NCBI GenBank assembly: GCA_023417655.1
Contig: JAEZFD010000052.1
Coordinates: 1-64,000 of the forward strand
Direction: 5' to 3'
DNA: 64,000 bases
Source of the DNA: Planctomycetota bacterium
Lineage (GTDB): Bacteria > Planctomycetota > Planctomycetia > Planctomycetales > Planctomycetaceae
Both the position numbers and the translations under genes were made by a program. Shown one piece after another: positions 55,676-64,000 of this stretch (within the stretch, counting starts at the first letter, position 1; the number at the start of each line of letters is the position of its first letter). Under the pieces are notes generated by a model. It was not told the DNA's origin and made no database searches. It saw only the letters and a program-made list of their open reading frames with translations.

Positions 55676-55768
55676 GATGATCAGGAATAAACAATAAAAG
55701 TTGAATGAAGCCAGCGACGGGGGGCCGTCACCGCGGGAGCCAGTTCGGAAGAGACCTCGAACCTCGGC

Positions 55769-55945
55769 TCATAACTTGTAAGACAGAAATGCCAGCACTC
55801 CGAGAATGATGGCCATGCAGACCAGAATCTTGACCAGCATCGCCCCGGCGCGTTTCAAGATGATCTCTGTGGATTCATACCGGCTGGCGTTCCAAACCAG
55901 ACTGACAGCAGCGGCCAGCGGCAACAAAAACCAGGTCACATTCAT
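55769..55945 (-). CDS. Small two-helix membrane protein (58 residues)
   Basis: A short gene. ATG at 55945 has GAGGA about six bases upstream. The protein MNVTWFLLPLAAAVSLVWNA begins with a membrane helix (4-18), then a charged loop RYESTEIILKRAG (22-34), then a second helix (36-55, LVKILVCMAIILGVLAFL), and ends SYKL. The good SD and membrane-protein-like composition support it. It lies upstream of valS on the same strand with a 93-base gap. Function unknown. Confidence 0.65.
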   Translation of the reverse strand: MNVTWFLLPLAAAVSLVWNASRYESTEIILKRAGAMLVKILVCMAIILGVLAFLSYKL

Positions 55946-56110
55946 GATTGATCCTCAGCGCTGAGCCGCCTTCACTCTGCCGCCGTCTTTGCGGGAATCG
56001 GGTTCGCAGGAACACCGTCCCCCGGTCACTGAAACCAATAACTGTCTGGAAGTCCGGACACGTCTGAAATGCGGTTGAACAGGGCACTGCAACAGGCCTC
56101 GTCCCATCGA

Positions 56111-56950
56111 CTATGCCGGACCGGGCTTGGGTTCGCCTTCCGGTTCAGACCGGCCGATTCCATAAGCCGGGCCTTCGACTGCATCCCAGATGGCAAGGAT
56201 GTTCAACAGACCTGCAACCCAGGTGAAAACCATGGCCAGTTCGTAAAATTTTCCAAGCCGGTCATGCAGGTTCTGATCGTCGAGTTCGTCTGCCGGGACC
56301 GCATACCAGTTTGAGAAGGCTCGGGGGATCGCCCCGGAGAGGTGTCCCAGATCCGTCTGATTCCCGTTCAGGTTCACCAGAATTCCAGAGGTCACTCCAC
56401 GTTCCGGGTTCGCTTCGATCGGCCGACTCAGCTGCACGTGATTCGAAAGCTGCAGCTTCACGGGCTTCCCTTCGAATTTCCCTTCAAACCGTCCGGTAAT
56501 GGCCCCTCGCCCGAACCGCTCTTCCGCAGGCTCGAGAAAAATTATTCCCTCAATGTTTCCGGTGTGATGCCCGGTTTCATCCTGATAGCTGGCGATCCCC
56601 CGAAATGGGGTAGAAAAGGGGCGAGGAATCGAGTCGACCGCGACATTGTTCGGACTGTAATAACGCTCACGCTGAACCAGGCCGACAAGAGCCGGAGCCC
56701 CCGCCGCAGCCTGAGCCGAGTACTTCAGGATGGCAAGCATGTTGCCTGACTTGAACGCCCCCTTCGGAGGCGGCTGAACCGCCTGCCCGCCAGAGAGCAC
56801 CAGGCCGATGACAAACAGACCGATGATGCAGACAAAATACAGTGCGGCCTTGAACCAGCGTCCCTGATAGGCATGCCCCAATCCCGGCAGAAGGAGCGCC
56901 AGAATCCCGGCAAGCCAGGGACGTTTCAGTGGAATTCGAGGAGCATGCAT
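56111..56950 (-). CDS. DUF6677-like membrane protein
   Basis: 279 residues from the ATG at 56950; a GTG at 56956 is possible. The start PRIPLKRPWLAGILALLLPGLGHAYQGRWFKAAL has a TM2-like PGLGHxYQGRW motif and a first helix, then a second helix (YFVCIIGLFVIGLVLSGG). A beta-rich middle part follows (about 95-240), and a final pair of helices (ELAMVFTWVAGLLNILAIWDA). I assign DUF6677 by memory of its layout. Role unknown. Confidence 0.65.
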   Translation of the reverse strand: MHAPRIPLKRPWLAGILALLLPGLGHAYQGRWFKAALYFVCIIGLFVIGLVLSGGQAVQPPPKGAFKSGNMLAILKYSAQAAAGAPALVGLVQRERYYSPNNVAVDSIPRPFSTPFRGIASYQDETGHHTGNIEGIIFLEPAEERFGRGAITGRFEGKFEGKPVKLQLSNHVQLSRPIEANPERGVTSGILVNLNGNQTDLGHLSGAIPRAFSNWYAVPADELDDQNLHDRLGKFYELAMVFTWVAGLLNILAIWDAVEGPAYGIGRSEPEGEPKPGPA

Positions 56951-57070
56951 GAACACCGTCTGCCAGCAAAGATGCAGTTCGAACGGAAAGGCAGAATTGT
57001 AGGCCGCTTAACGGATCGCCGCCAGCGCCAGCCCTTTTCGGACCGGTGCTGGTCGACATCACTGACGACT

Positions 57071-58840
57071 TTACTTGGGGATGTCGATCTTGATGTGCAG
57101 ATCGCGTAACTGACGGGCGTCGACTTCCGAAGGAGCCTGCAGCATCAGGTCGGATGCCTTCTGAGTCTTCGGGAATGCAATCACATCGCGAATGTTGTCG
57201 CTGCCGGTAAACATCATGACCCAGCGATCGAGCCCCAGAGCAATCCCTGCGTGCGGAGGAGCCCCGTAACGGAGGGCGTTCAGCAGGAAGCCGAACCGCT
57301 CTTCCGCGACTTCAGCCGGGATCTTGAGCAGATCGAAAATCTTCTGCTGGATCTGTGAATCGTGAATACGGACACTGCCGCTGGCGGATTCATAGCCATT
57401 GCAGACGAGGTCATACGACTGAGCCCGAATCTTGCTCGGGTCAGTATCGAAGTACCCGACATCGTCAGGATGCACGGCACAGAACGGATGGTGCTCGGCG
57501 TCCCATCGATTCTCTTCGGCATTCCAGGTGACGAGTGGGAAGTCGAGGACCCACGCACAGCAGATTTCACGCGGATCATACAGCTTCAGATCACGTCCCA
57601 CGAAGTTTCGCAACGCGGCCAGCGAGGCACAGCTCACCTTCCAGTTGTCCGCGACATAAACCAGCAGGTCGCCGTCTTTCGCTTCCATCCGGGCGACGAT
57701 CGCCACCTGCTCTTCTTCAGAGAAGAACTTGGCAATCGATGATTCCAGCTTGCCGCCGACGACCTTGAAGTACGCCAGTCCCTTTGCCCCGTATTCGCCA
57801 ACGAGCTGCTTGAAGTCATTGTCGAGAATTCGTCGGCTATACTTTTCGGCACAGCCCGGCAGACAGAGTCCACGGACGTGGTTGCCGGCTTCGACGGTGC
57901 TCTTGAAGACCCCGAAGTTGCTGTTCGCAACAAGATCCGAGATTTCCTTGATCTTGACGCCGAACCGCAGGTCCGGCTTGTCTGATCCGTAATCTCGCAT
58001 CACTTCTGCATGCGTGTAGCGAGGCAGCGGAAGGGTAATCTCTTTTCCCTGAATTTCCTTCACCATGCGGCCGACCAGACCGTCTACCATCTGCAGGATG
58101 TCTTCCTGCTCAACGAAGGCCATTTCCAGGTCGATCTGGGTGAATTCCGGCTGGCGGTCCGCACGGAGATCCTCGTCGCGGAAACAACGGGCGATCTGCA
58201 CGTAGCGGTCATAGCCGGCGACCATCAGCAACTGCTTGAACAGCTGTGGCGACTGAGGCAGTGCATAGAAGGTCCCCTCATGCACGCGGCTCGGGACGAG
58301 ATAGTCACGAGCCCCTTCCGGAGTGCTGCGTCCGAGGATCGGGGTTTCGATTTCCAGAAACCCGTTTTCATCGAAGTAGTCACGCACCACCTTCGTCAGC
58401 TTGTGACGAAGGATCATCTTCTCCTGCAGCGCAGGGCGGCGGAGATCGATGTAGCGATATTGAAGTCGCAGTTCTTCATTTGGAACGGATTCGCTGCGTG
58501 GCTCGAATGGCGGCGTGCGACTCTTGTTTAGCACGACCAGCTGCGCGGCGCGCAGTTCGACATCCCCGGTTGCCAGCTTGGGATTCTTGTTTTCAGGGCC
58601 GCGGTCGACCACTTCGCCTGTCACCTGAATGACGTCTTCGTGTCGCAGGCTTGCGGCCACCTGCTGCACATCGCTCGCTTCATCGAGACGGAAGGCCACC
58701 TGAGTGATTCCATAGCGATCACGCAGGTCGACGAAAACCACTCCCCCGTGGTCGCGATATTTGTCGACCCAGCCAGCCAGAGTCACGGTTTGACCGACAT
58801 CGGTGATGCGGATTTGTCCGCAAGTACGAGTGCGTAACAC
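57071..58840 (-). CDS. aspS: Aspartate--tRNA ligase
   Basis: 589 residues from the GTG at 58840 with AAGGA upstream; the ORF opens at 59038 but the family begins at LRTRTCGQIRITDVGQ. Class II AspRS, bacterial type: N-terminal OB fold (TLAGWVDKYRDHGGVVFVDLRDRYG), motif 2 CFRDEDLRADRQPEFTQIDLEM, a bacterial GAD insertion (about 290-410), and motif 3 GIALGLDRWVMM. With AsnRS present, a discriminating enzyme is expected. Confidence 0.96.
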   Translation of the reverse strand: MLRTRTCGQIRITDVGQTVTLAGWVDKYRDHGGVVFVDLRDRYGITQVAFRLDEASDVQQVAASLRHEDVIQVTGEVVDRGPENKNPKLATGDVELRAAQLVVLNKSRTPPFEPRSESVPNEELRLQYRYIDLRRPALQEKMILRHKLTKVVRDYFDENGFLEIETPILGRSTPEGARDYLVPSRVHEGTFYALPQSPQLFKQLLMVAGYDRYVQIARCFRDEDLRADRQPEFTQIDLEMAFVEQEDILQMVDGLVGRMVKEIQGKEITLPLPRYTHAEVMRDYGSDKPDLRFGVKIKEISDLVANSNFGVFKSTVEAGNHVRGLCLPGCAEKYSRRILDNDFKQLVGEYGAKGLAYFKVVGGKLESSIAKFFSEEEQVAIVARMEAKDGDLLVYVADNWKVSCASLAALRNFVGRDLKLYDPREICCAWVLDFPLVTWNAEENRWDAEHHPFCAVHPDDVGYFDTDPSKIRAQSYDLVCNGYESASGSVRIHDSQIQQKIFDLLKIPAEVAEERFGFLLNALRYGAPPHAGIALGLDRWVMMFTGSDNIRDVIAFPKTQKASDLMLQAPSEVDARQLRDLHIKIDIPK

Positions 58841-59212
58841 GAAATCAAAATCCTTGACCTGAAGAACCGCGCTCTCGCCCCTGCCGGTCTCACATGATCC
58901 GCAGGAGCGTTTCGTCGGCGGTATCGACGTTTCTCTGATACGGTGCCAACCGCATCCCCTGCCCAATTCGAGACTTTGACGAATCCGGCAGGTGCCGCAT
59001 GATGGCGGACAGTATAGAGACCGCACGCCTGCGGACAAAGTTCAATGGAGAATTTGAGAAAACCGCGCTGCGGATACTGGAGACCACGGGACTATCAGCA
59101 AACTCACGGCCGCTCCGAAATGGGAACGGAGAAGTTTACTCTGGAGGAAATGCGCGTTCTTCCCTGAGGAGATTGCTTCTCGGCAACGAAAGTGCGGGCG
59201 GCAACCAGCTTT
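58841..59212. other. Intergenic region between aspS and fabH
   Basis: Both flanking genes are on the minus strand. It holds the fabH 3' side and the aspS promoter side. I see no gene, RNA or clear terminator here. Confidence 0.5.
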
Positions 59213-60274
59213 TTACCAGCGGAACAGGCCTGTTCCCCAAGTCAGTCCGGCACCGAATCCGCACATCAGCGCAAGATCCCCGCGCTGCAGGCGTCCTGCG
59301 CGAACAGCTTCATCCAGCACAATGGGAATGGAAGCAGCGGAGGTATTACCGTACTTCTGAAGATTGTTGAACAGCTTTTCCTCAGGGATTCCCAACTGTT
59401 CCGCCGCAGCGCTGATAATCCGGATGTTCGCCTGATGCAGCAGGAACAGGGAAACGTCGTCGACAGTCTTTCCACTCTTTTCGAGCACCAGTTCGATGGT
59501 GTCCGCAAGCATCCGCACCGCCCACTTGAAGACACTGCGTCCGTCCATCCGCATGTAATGGTCGCCAGCGACCAGTGCGTCGATAGACAGCGGTTGCCGT
59601 GTTCCCCCGGCTTTCCGATCCAGCAGCGGACCGCCGCTTCCATCAGAACCGAGCTGGTAACAGATCAGTCCCTGATGGGCGTTCCCTCGCGTGATCACCA
59701 CGGCACCCGCCCCGTCTCCGAAGAGAGGAAAGGTCCGTTGATCCCGGGGATCAACGATTCGGCTGTTGAGATCCGCACCGATCGCCAGAGCACATTTCGC
59801 ATTGCCGGTGGCGACATATTGAGCGGCCGTCACCATCGAATACATGAAACCGGCACACGCCGCGACGGTGTCAAACGCCGGGCAGTCGAGTCCGAGCTGA
59901 TCCTGAATCAGACAGGCCGTCGACGGGCAGTGATAGTCCGGCGTGAAGGTTCCGCAAACAAGCAAATCAATCTGTTGCGGATCGATTCCGGAGGCACGAA
60001 TCGCGTTTCGGGCGGCTCCGACACACATGTCGCTCGTCGCCATTTCCGGCGGAGCGTGTCGACGTTCGAGAATACCGGTCCGTTGGACGATCCAGTTGGC
60101 GTCGCAGCCGTACTGTTCGTTGAGCTTTTCGTTCGTGACAACCTGCTCGGGCAGAAATGAACCGGTTCCGGCAATCTGCACGCCAAGTAACGAACTGGTC
60201 CTGCGCGTAAACAACGTTCGGTTTGCCTTGGGGTCAAGAAGATTTTCAACAGCAGGATCGGCAGCTGTGGCCAC
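59213..60274 (-). CDS. fabH: Beta-ketoacyl-ACP synthase III
   Basis: 353 residues from the GTG at 60274 with AAGGAG eight bases upstream. FabH condenses acetyl-CoA with malonyl-ACP to start fatty-acid synthesis. The triad is visible: Cys 140 (DTVAACAGFMYSM), His 280 (LLHQANIRI) and Asn 310 (YGNTSAAS). An extra 30 residues precede the usual VQIAGTGSFLPEQVV start. No other fab gene is in the window. A FabH-like enzyme for another starter cannot be excluded. Confidence 0.93.
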   Translation of the reverse strand: MATAADPAVENLLDPKANRTLFTRRTSSLLGVQIAGTGSFLPEQVVTNEKLNEQYGCDANWIVQRTGILERRHAPPEMATSDMCVGAARNAIRASGIDPQQIDLLVCGTFTPDYHCPSTACLIQDQLGLDCPAFDTVAACAGFMYSMVTAAQYVATGNAKCALAIGADLNSRIVDPRDQRTFPLFGDGAGAVVITRGNAHQGLICYQLGSDGSGGPLLDRKAGGTRQPLSIDALVAGDHYMRMDGRSVFKWAVRMLADTIELVLEKSGKTVDDVSLFLLHQANIRIISAAAEQLGIPEEKLFNNLQKYGNTSAASIPIVLDEAVRAGRLQRGDLALMCGFGAGLTWGTGLFRW

Positions 60275-60922
60275 GCCTGAAACTCCTTATCGGCGGAACT
60301 ATTGCGAGGCGAACGAGTCGAATTCTCGACGTCTCGCTGACGTCCGGACAGGAAAGCCGCCCCCGCAACTGCACGCCGCAGATACAAAAGCGACTTCCAA
60401 ATTCCGATCCCTGTCAGTTGCGCCGGCCCCAACCTCCGGCAAACCTTCAGTGAATCATAAGACTCATTTCATTCCCACTAAAATGTCGGGCGAAACCGAC
60501 GTGGACAAACCTGCCCTGCGACCCGCAATGATCATCATGTGGTATCGCCAGTGGTTCTTTCAGAATATCGCGCGCTTGTAAAAATGACTAGTCAGGTCTG
60601 GCGTGACCGGGCAAGAGAGCAGGATGAATTCAGAAATTCTCCATTCATTTTCTCCCATCTCCCGAAATTCCGGTGAAGTTCCTCCCCAGAAACGAGTCGA
60701 GCCGCAACTTCTCCAGAGCATTCCCGTAAAGGAATGCACCTGAAGAAATTGCGGCTGCGAACCGAGGTATCGCCCCCGGAAATGACTGAGGAAGTGTGCC
60801 CGCTCCCTCAGGTCAAATGTCGCTTGTCCATCGTAAGCCGGGTTTTATTCTGGATGGATCAACCCGGCCCGGTCAGTTTTCGTCGGAGTGAAGGGCGAAG
60901 CCGACCGAAAGTGCGAGTCACT
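60275..60922. other. Intergenic region, no supported gene
   Basis: Antisense and short ORFs here lack gene-like features. Several GC-rich inverted repeats occur near 60830-60910 (for example CCGGGTT/AACCCGG), perhaps the 3' end of the YbjN-like transcript. I discuss an RNase P-like motif among the rejected items. Confidence 0.45.
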
Positions 60923-61555
60923 CTATCGTCGGACAGGCTGCTCAAACTTGTTCTCGTTGACCACCGACTGGATGGGGGTCCCGTTGTTCGCAGGCGAAGT
61001 CGGAGTGCCGAGCGGGGCAGCTGGAATTCCCGCTGGGTTCCAGTTTGCTGTCGCCCAGAGCGGATACGATTCCACAACGCTGGTCCCCAGATCCTGCATC
61101 AGCACTCGCAGACGGGCTGACGTCAATCCGCTATTCGGAACTGAACGCTGCATCACAAAGCGTCGGGTACTCGGAATGTATGCGAAGAACTTGCCGTCTC
61201 CGAGCTGGTCATTCTGAGCCAGCAGACGCAGCAATGCGGTGCGTGGAACGTCATTGGAGTTTTTCGGCAGTTCGTCGAGCCATGCAATCAGCCAGACAGA
61301 ACTGTTGTCCTGGCTCATCGCAACGGACATGGACAATGCCCAATCCTGGTCATTCACCTGGGCCTGAAACGCGAAATCATATCGCGATTCTTTCTTCTGA
61401 GGATTTAACCCAAGAGCCGCCACGATCTGCCCGAGTTCGTCGACGCTGACCTGAGCACCGGCTGCCTCCTGCGCAAACGCAGAATTTACGGGCCCCAGAA
61501 CCGGACCTGCGCCCGCCAAGGCACCCAAAAGCAGCATGCGCTGAAATAACTTCAT
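60923..61555 (-). CDS. Secreted YbjN/CesT-like protein
   Basis: 210 residues. A signal peptide (LLLGALAGAGPVLGP, cut near AFAQE) is followed by an alpha/beta domain (about 35-165): VDELGQIVAALGL, YDFAFQAQVNDQDWALSMSVAMS, SVWLIAWLDEL, TALLRLLAQNDQLGDGKFFAYIP and RFVMQRSVPNSGLTSARLRVLMQDL. This order resembles YbjN or type III secretion chaperone folds (strand, strand, LLxLLxxN). The C-terminal tail is Pro/Ala/Thr-rich and ends FEQPVRR. AAGGAG lies upstream of the ATG. It is exported, so a cytoplasmic chaperone role would not fit; function unknown. Confidence 0.6.
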   Translation of the reverse strand: MKLFQRMLLLGALAGAGPVLGPVNSAFAQEAAGAQVSVDELGQIVAALGLNPQKKESRYDFAFQAQVNDQDWALSMSVAMSQDNSSVWLIAWLDELPKNSNDVPRTALLRLLAQNDQLGDGKFFAYIPSTRRFVMQRSVPNSGLTSARLRVLMQDLGTSVVESYPLWATANWNPAGIPAAPLGTPTSPANNGTPIQSVVNENKFEQPVRR

Positions 61556-61639
61556 CGACCGACACTCCTTTGTCTGGCCGCACAGCCACCCTGCCTCTCG
61601 AAACCCAGCAGGGCATCCACCTGGTCTGTGCAGAAATGT

Positions 61640-62245
61640 TCAGTTCTTCAGAAATTCGAAGCAGATCTGAGACCACGTTTCAAACTGGTCGCGCTGGTGG
61701 ATCAGTTGTGAGGGTTCTTCGAATCCTGTGTTGATAATCGACTTTTCACGTGGGAAAACTTTCGGCGCTTCTAGATCAAAAATATGAACTACGCCGAGAT
61801 GCACGCGTCCCACTTCGGTCTGATCATCATTGATGAGGGCGACGCACTTCTCCGTAAATGCCGAGGCAATCTCCACTTCCTCTTCAATTTCGCGCCGCAT
61901 CGCGACCTCATAAACGTTGCTGCCGGAATTCTGGTCCTCTGCAGAAATATGTCCACCGATCCCGATCGATCGCTTACTGTGCAGCCGGGTTTCCCCCTGC
62001 TCCTTGCTGCGGGTGTAGTAAAAAATCTTTCCCTCACACCGGAAGATGCAGTAGGGAATCAGCTGTTTGAAGCTCGGATCCCCTTCAACTTCATTACGCG
62101 GCCGGTAGCTCACAAAGTTGGGGTCGAGCAGCGTATCCAGGTAACGCGCGGTGTCGGTGGTAAACCCCTGAAAATGGCCCAGCTCGTGAAACAGCAGAGT
62201 TGGCACGACGAGAACATGTTCCACAGTTGGGGCTGACTCACTCAC
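61640..62245 (-). CDS. Nudix hydrolase-like protein
   Basis: 201 residues from the GTG at 62245 with CAGGAAA upstream; the ORF opens at 62338. A Nudix box is visible: GGHISAEDQ, then YEVAMRREIEEEVEI, close to Gx5Ex7REUxEExGU but with Glu where Gly is expected near its end. The N-terminal part (VEHVLVVPTLLFHELGHFQGF) is distinctive and may be a substrate-recognition region. It probably hydrolyses a nucleoside diphosphate derivative. It lies between trpC and the YbjN-like gene on the same strand. Confidence 0.8.
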   Translation of the reverse strand: MSESAPTVEHVLVVPTLLFHELGHFQGFTTDTARYLDTLLDPNFVSYRPRNEVEGDPSFKQLIPYCIFRCEGKIFYYTRSKEQGETRLHSKRSIGIGGHISAEDQNSGSNVYEVAMRREIEEEVEIASAFTEKCVALINDDQTEVGRVHLGVVHIFDLEAPKVFPREKSIINTGFEEPSQLIHQRDQFETWSQICFEFLKN

Positions 62246-62357
62246 GTTGATTTCCTGCGTAAAATTTGACTTCAATTGAATCGAAGACCATGTCTGAGGC
62301 CATTTCGACCTGACATCAGTCGCATACGGACGGATCACCCTGATCAGATCACCCTGA

Positions 62358-63143
62358 TCATTCGTGTCCGAGCAGAACGCGAACGCTCTGCCCGATATCC
62401 TCTGATCGCATCAGTGACTCACCGACAAGGATTCCGTGAACCCCGGCGTTTTGCAGGAGTTCCACGTGCTCGCGCGTGTGAATTCCGCTTTCGCCGATGA
62501 CCAGAACCTCTGCCGGAATCACTTTCCGGAGACGGACGGTATGTTGCAAATCGGTGACGAAACTCCGCAGATCTCGATTATTCACACCAATCAGCGGAGG
62601 ATTGAGTTGCAGCACACGACTAACATTCTCGGGATCATAAACCTCGACCAACGCCTGCATTCCCAGTTCATGGGCAAGTGCATAGAGCGTCGCCAGCTGG
62701 TCATCATTCAGACATTCCGCAATCAGCAGAATGCAGTCCGCTCCGCTCGCCCGAGCTTCCCACACCTGATACGGATCGATAATGAAGTCCTTCCGCAGGA
62801 CTGGGATCCCTACCACAGCGCGAATCTGCTCGAGATACCGCAGATGTCCCTGAAAGAAATGCTCGTCGGTGAGCACGCTGATACAGGCTGCCCCGTTCGC
62901 TTCGTACTCCTGCGCAATCTTGACAGGGTCAAAGTCGGCACGAATCAGTCCTGCAGAGGGAGAGGCCTTCTTGACTTCGGCGATCATCCCCATCGGATGA
63001 CGTGCGAGCAGCGCTCCGACAAAATCTCTCGGCCCAGGAGCCTGTTGAACCTGCAATTGAACTTCGTTCAGACTGCGTCGTGACATCGCCTCAGCAATGT
63101 CGAGTCGCTTCTGATCGAGAATACGGTCGAGAACGTTGGCCAC
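62358..63143 (-). CDS. trpC: Indole-3-glycerol-phosphate synthase
   Basis: 261 residues, TIM barrel of tryptophan synthesis. Signatures: MIAEVKKASPSAGLI (catalytic Lys), ISVLTDEHFFQGHL, VLRKDFIIDPYQVWEARASGAD, ALVEVYDPENV, IGVNNRDL and VIGESGIHTREHV. The start is GTG at 63143; no strong SD is visible. It stands alone from other trp genes in this window. Confidence 0.95.
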   Translation of the reverse strand: MANVLDRILDQKRLDIAEAMSRRSLNEVQLQVQQAPGPRDFVGALLARHPMGMIAEVKKASPSAGLIRADFDPVKIAQEYEANGAACISVLTDEHFFQGHLRYLEQIRAVVGIPVLRKDFIIDPYQVWEARASGADCILLIAECLNDDQLATLYALAHELGMQALVEVYDPENVSRVLQLNPPLIGVNNRDLRSFVTDLQHTVRLRKVIPAEVLVIGESGIHTREHVELLQNAGVHGILVGESLMRSEDIGQSVRVLLGHE

Positions 63144-63281
63144 GATGTTGCTACTTCAGTGAGCTAATAAATCAAAAAGCGGGAAGCCGAGGAGCGCAAC
63201 CGGAGTTACATCTCCCCTGAGCTGCGCCCCAGTGTCGAGTTCGCCTAGCTGGAAATCAATGCCGCCGGGTTGCATGAAACG

Positions 63282-63313
63282 ACAAAACCCCGGGTGGTTG
63301 CCCGGGGTTTTGT
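63282..63313. terminator. Strong bidirectional terminator after tig
   Basis: ACAAAACCCCGGG (63282-63294) pairs with CCCGGGGTTTTGT (63301-63313), with a TGGTTG loop. It is a perfect 13-base stem, T-rich on both sides, 54 bases past the tig stop. Confidence 0.92.
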
Positions 63314-63367
63314 ACAAGTTCCATATTCAGATTTGCCCGACCTACTTAGTCAGCAGCTGAAACGTGA

Positions 63368-64000
63368 TTACCGATGGTCGTGGTCACAGTCATGACCAGC
63401 GTGATCGTGGTCGTGATCATGTGCCTCTTCCACTTCCGAGGCAGACTTGCCGCAAACGGAACGGTTGACAGCTTCGACCTGAGTTTCGACCGACTTCGGC
63501 ATCGCGACGTCGATAAACTCGGCACTGTCCAGAATCACATCAACGGCCTTTCGCTCACGAATCTGGGCTTCGAGGTTTTCGATCATGCCTGACTTGATCA
63601 TCCGAGCCCGAACACGACGTGGATTTTCTCCACGTGAGAGGGCCATCAGACCGATTTCGGCATTGATGTCTTCAGCGGTGACTTCGATCTTCTCTTCTTC
63701 AGCAATCCGATCGAGCACAAAGTGCTCTTTCAGATTCTGTCGGGTCATCGTCAGTGAACGCTGACGCAGTTCGTTCTCGCGAGCCAGGATTTCTTTCGAG
63801 GTGAATCCGGCCTGCTGCATTTCAAGAATTTCACGACGCAGAGCGTTGTTCACCTGCTTGGTGACCAGATCTTCTGGCAGTTCCCAGTCTGCGGAGACCG
63901 TGATTTGTTCCATCACCTGGCGACGGCAAGACTGACGCTGCTCATAGCGAACCTGTCGATCGAGCATGCCGCGAACCTGTGATCGCAGGTCTTCTTCAGA
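63368..64000 (-). CDS. tig: Trigger factor, C-terminal part (cut by the window edge)
   Basis: The frame is open to base 64000; about 210 C-terminal codons are here. The visible part is the helical trigger-factor C-domain: RSQVRGMLDRQVRYEQRQSC, WELPEDLVTKQVNNALRREIL, EILARENELRQRSLTMTRQNLKEHFVLDRIAEEEKIEVTAEDIN and ALSRGENPRRVRARMIKSGM. The N-terminal ribosome-binding and PPIase domains lie outside. The last 17 residues, HDHDHDHAGHDCDHDHR, are very His/Asp-rich, a metal-binding tail like that of SlyD. A strong terminator follows. Confidence 0.92.
   Translation of the reverse strand, partial: SEEDLRSQVRGMLDRQVRYEQRQSCRRQVMEQITVSADWELPEDLVTKQVNNALRREILEMQQAGFTSKEILARENELRQRSLTMTRQNLKEHFVLDRIAEEEKIEVTAEDINAEIGLMALSRGENPRRVRARMIKSGMIENLEAQIRERKAVDVILDSAEFIDVAMPKSVETQVEAVNRSVCGKSASEVEEAHDHDHDHAGHDCDHDHR

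Noticed and set aside
59192..60581. Plus-strand ORFs of 322 and 212 residues over fabH
   Set aside because: They are antisense to fabH, which has its catalytic triad and SD.
60806..60850. Minus-strand ACCCGGCTTACG stretch resembling the 3' conserved box (CR-V) of RNase P RNA
   Set aside because: The matching 5' box GGAAAGTCCGGGCTCC is absent from the surrounding 600 bases, and a coding gene with signal peptide occupies the place where the RNA body should be. The short match may be chance.

Overview
The window looks like ordinary chromosomal DNA of a planctomycete, probably family Planctomycetaceae. The evidence is the protein families: two DUF1559 proteins with pilin-like N-termini, a DUF1501 protein, a DUF1571 protein, a DUF6677-like membrane protein, a short archaeal-type PheT and a ResB-CcsA fusion. 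The genus is my inference only. I see no CRISPR array, insertion sequence, phage gene, tRNA or rRNA. Gene density is moderate, with many gaps of 300-800 bases. Clear Shine-Dalgarno (SD) sites often move the start inward from the longest ORF, and GTG and TTG starts are common.

Region by region. 0-5.5 kb (minus strand): 5' part of infB, nusA with a foldable leader, a secreted PDZ/YbaY-like protein, and an orphan PstS-like binding protein. 5.9-10 kb (plus): a small unknown protein, a membrane-anchored GTPase and a DUF1501 protein. 10-14.3 kb (minus): a tandem duplication of a two-gene unit (DUF1559 pilin-like protein plus small lipoprotein), with copied promoter-like and terminator elements. 14.6-21.5 kb (minus): a double-YdcF protein, two ExbD, ExbB, a TPR protein, LspA, a VWA protein with a TonB-like anchor, and a PGPGW membrane protein. 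21.8-27.6 kb (plus): pheT, hflX, a KaiC-like ATPase and a MoxR-like AAA+ ATPase. 27.6-35.2 kb: alcohol dehydrogenase, NAD(P)H-hydrate epimerase, HtrA protease, an acyl-CoA dehydrogenase-like protein, a GT-C glycosyltransferase and a YfcE phosphodiesterase. 35.3-41.6 kb: Mn-type superoxide dismutase, Ppx/GppA, a MarR regulator, argC and a MoxR. 41.8-46.8 kb (minus): ResB-CcsA cytochrome c assembly protein and a repeat-containing lipoprotein. 47.6-59 kb: DUF1571, MazG-like, asnS, a membrane protein, valS, a 58-residue membrane protein, DUF6677-like and aspS. 59.2-64 kb (minus): fabH, a secreted YbjN/CesT-like protein, a Nudix protein, trpC and the 3' part of tig.

How the genes relate. Four aminoacyl-tRNA synthetases (Phe beta, Asn, Val, Asp) together with infB, nusA, hflX and tig give a translation and housekeeping character. 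The most interesting group is the 14.6-21 kb minus-strand cluster. Its VWA protein carries a TonB-type SxxxH transmembrane anchor and a Pro-rich linker, and sits with ExbB and two ExbD proteins. This suggests a proton-motive-force-driven envelope machine whose output domain is VWA rather than a TonB C-terminal domain; that is inference. Second is the visible paralogue birth at 10-14.3 kb.
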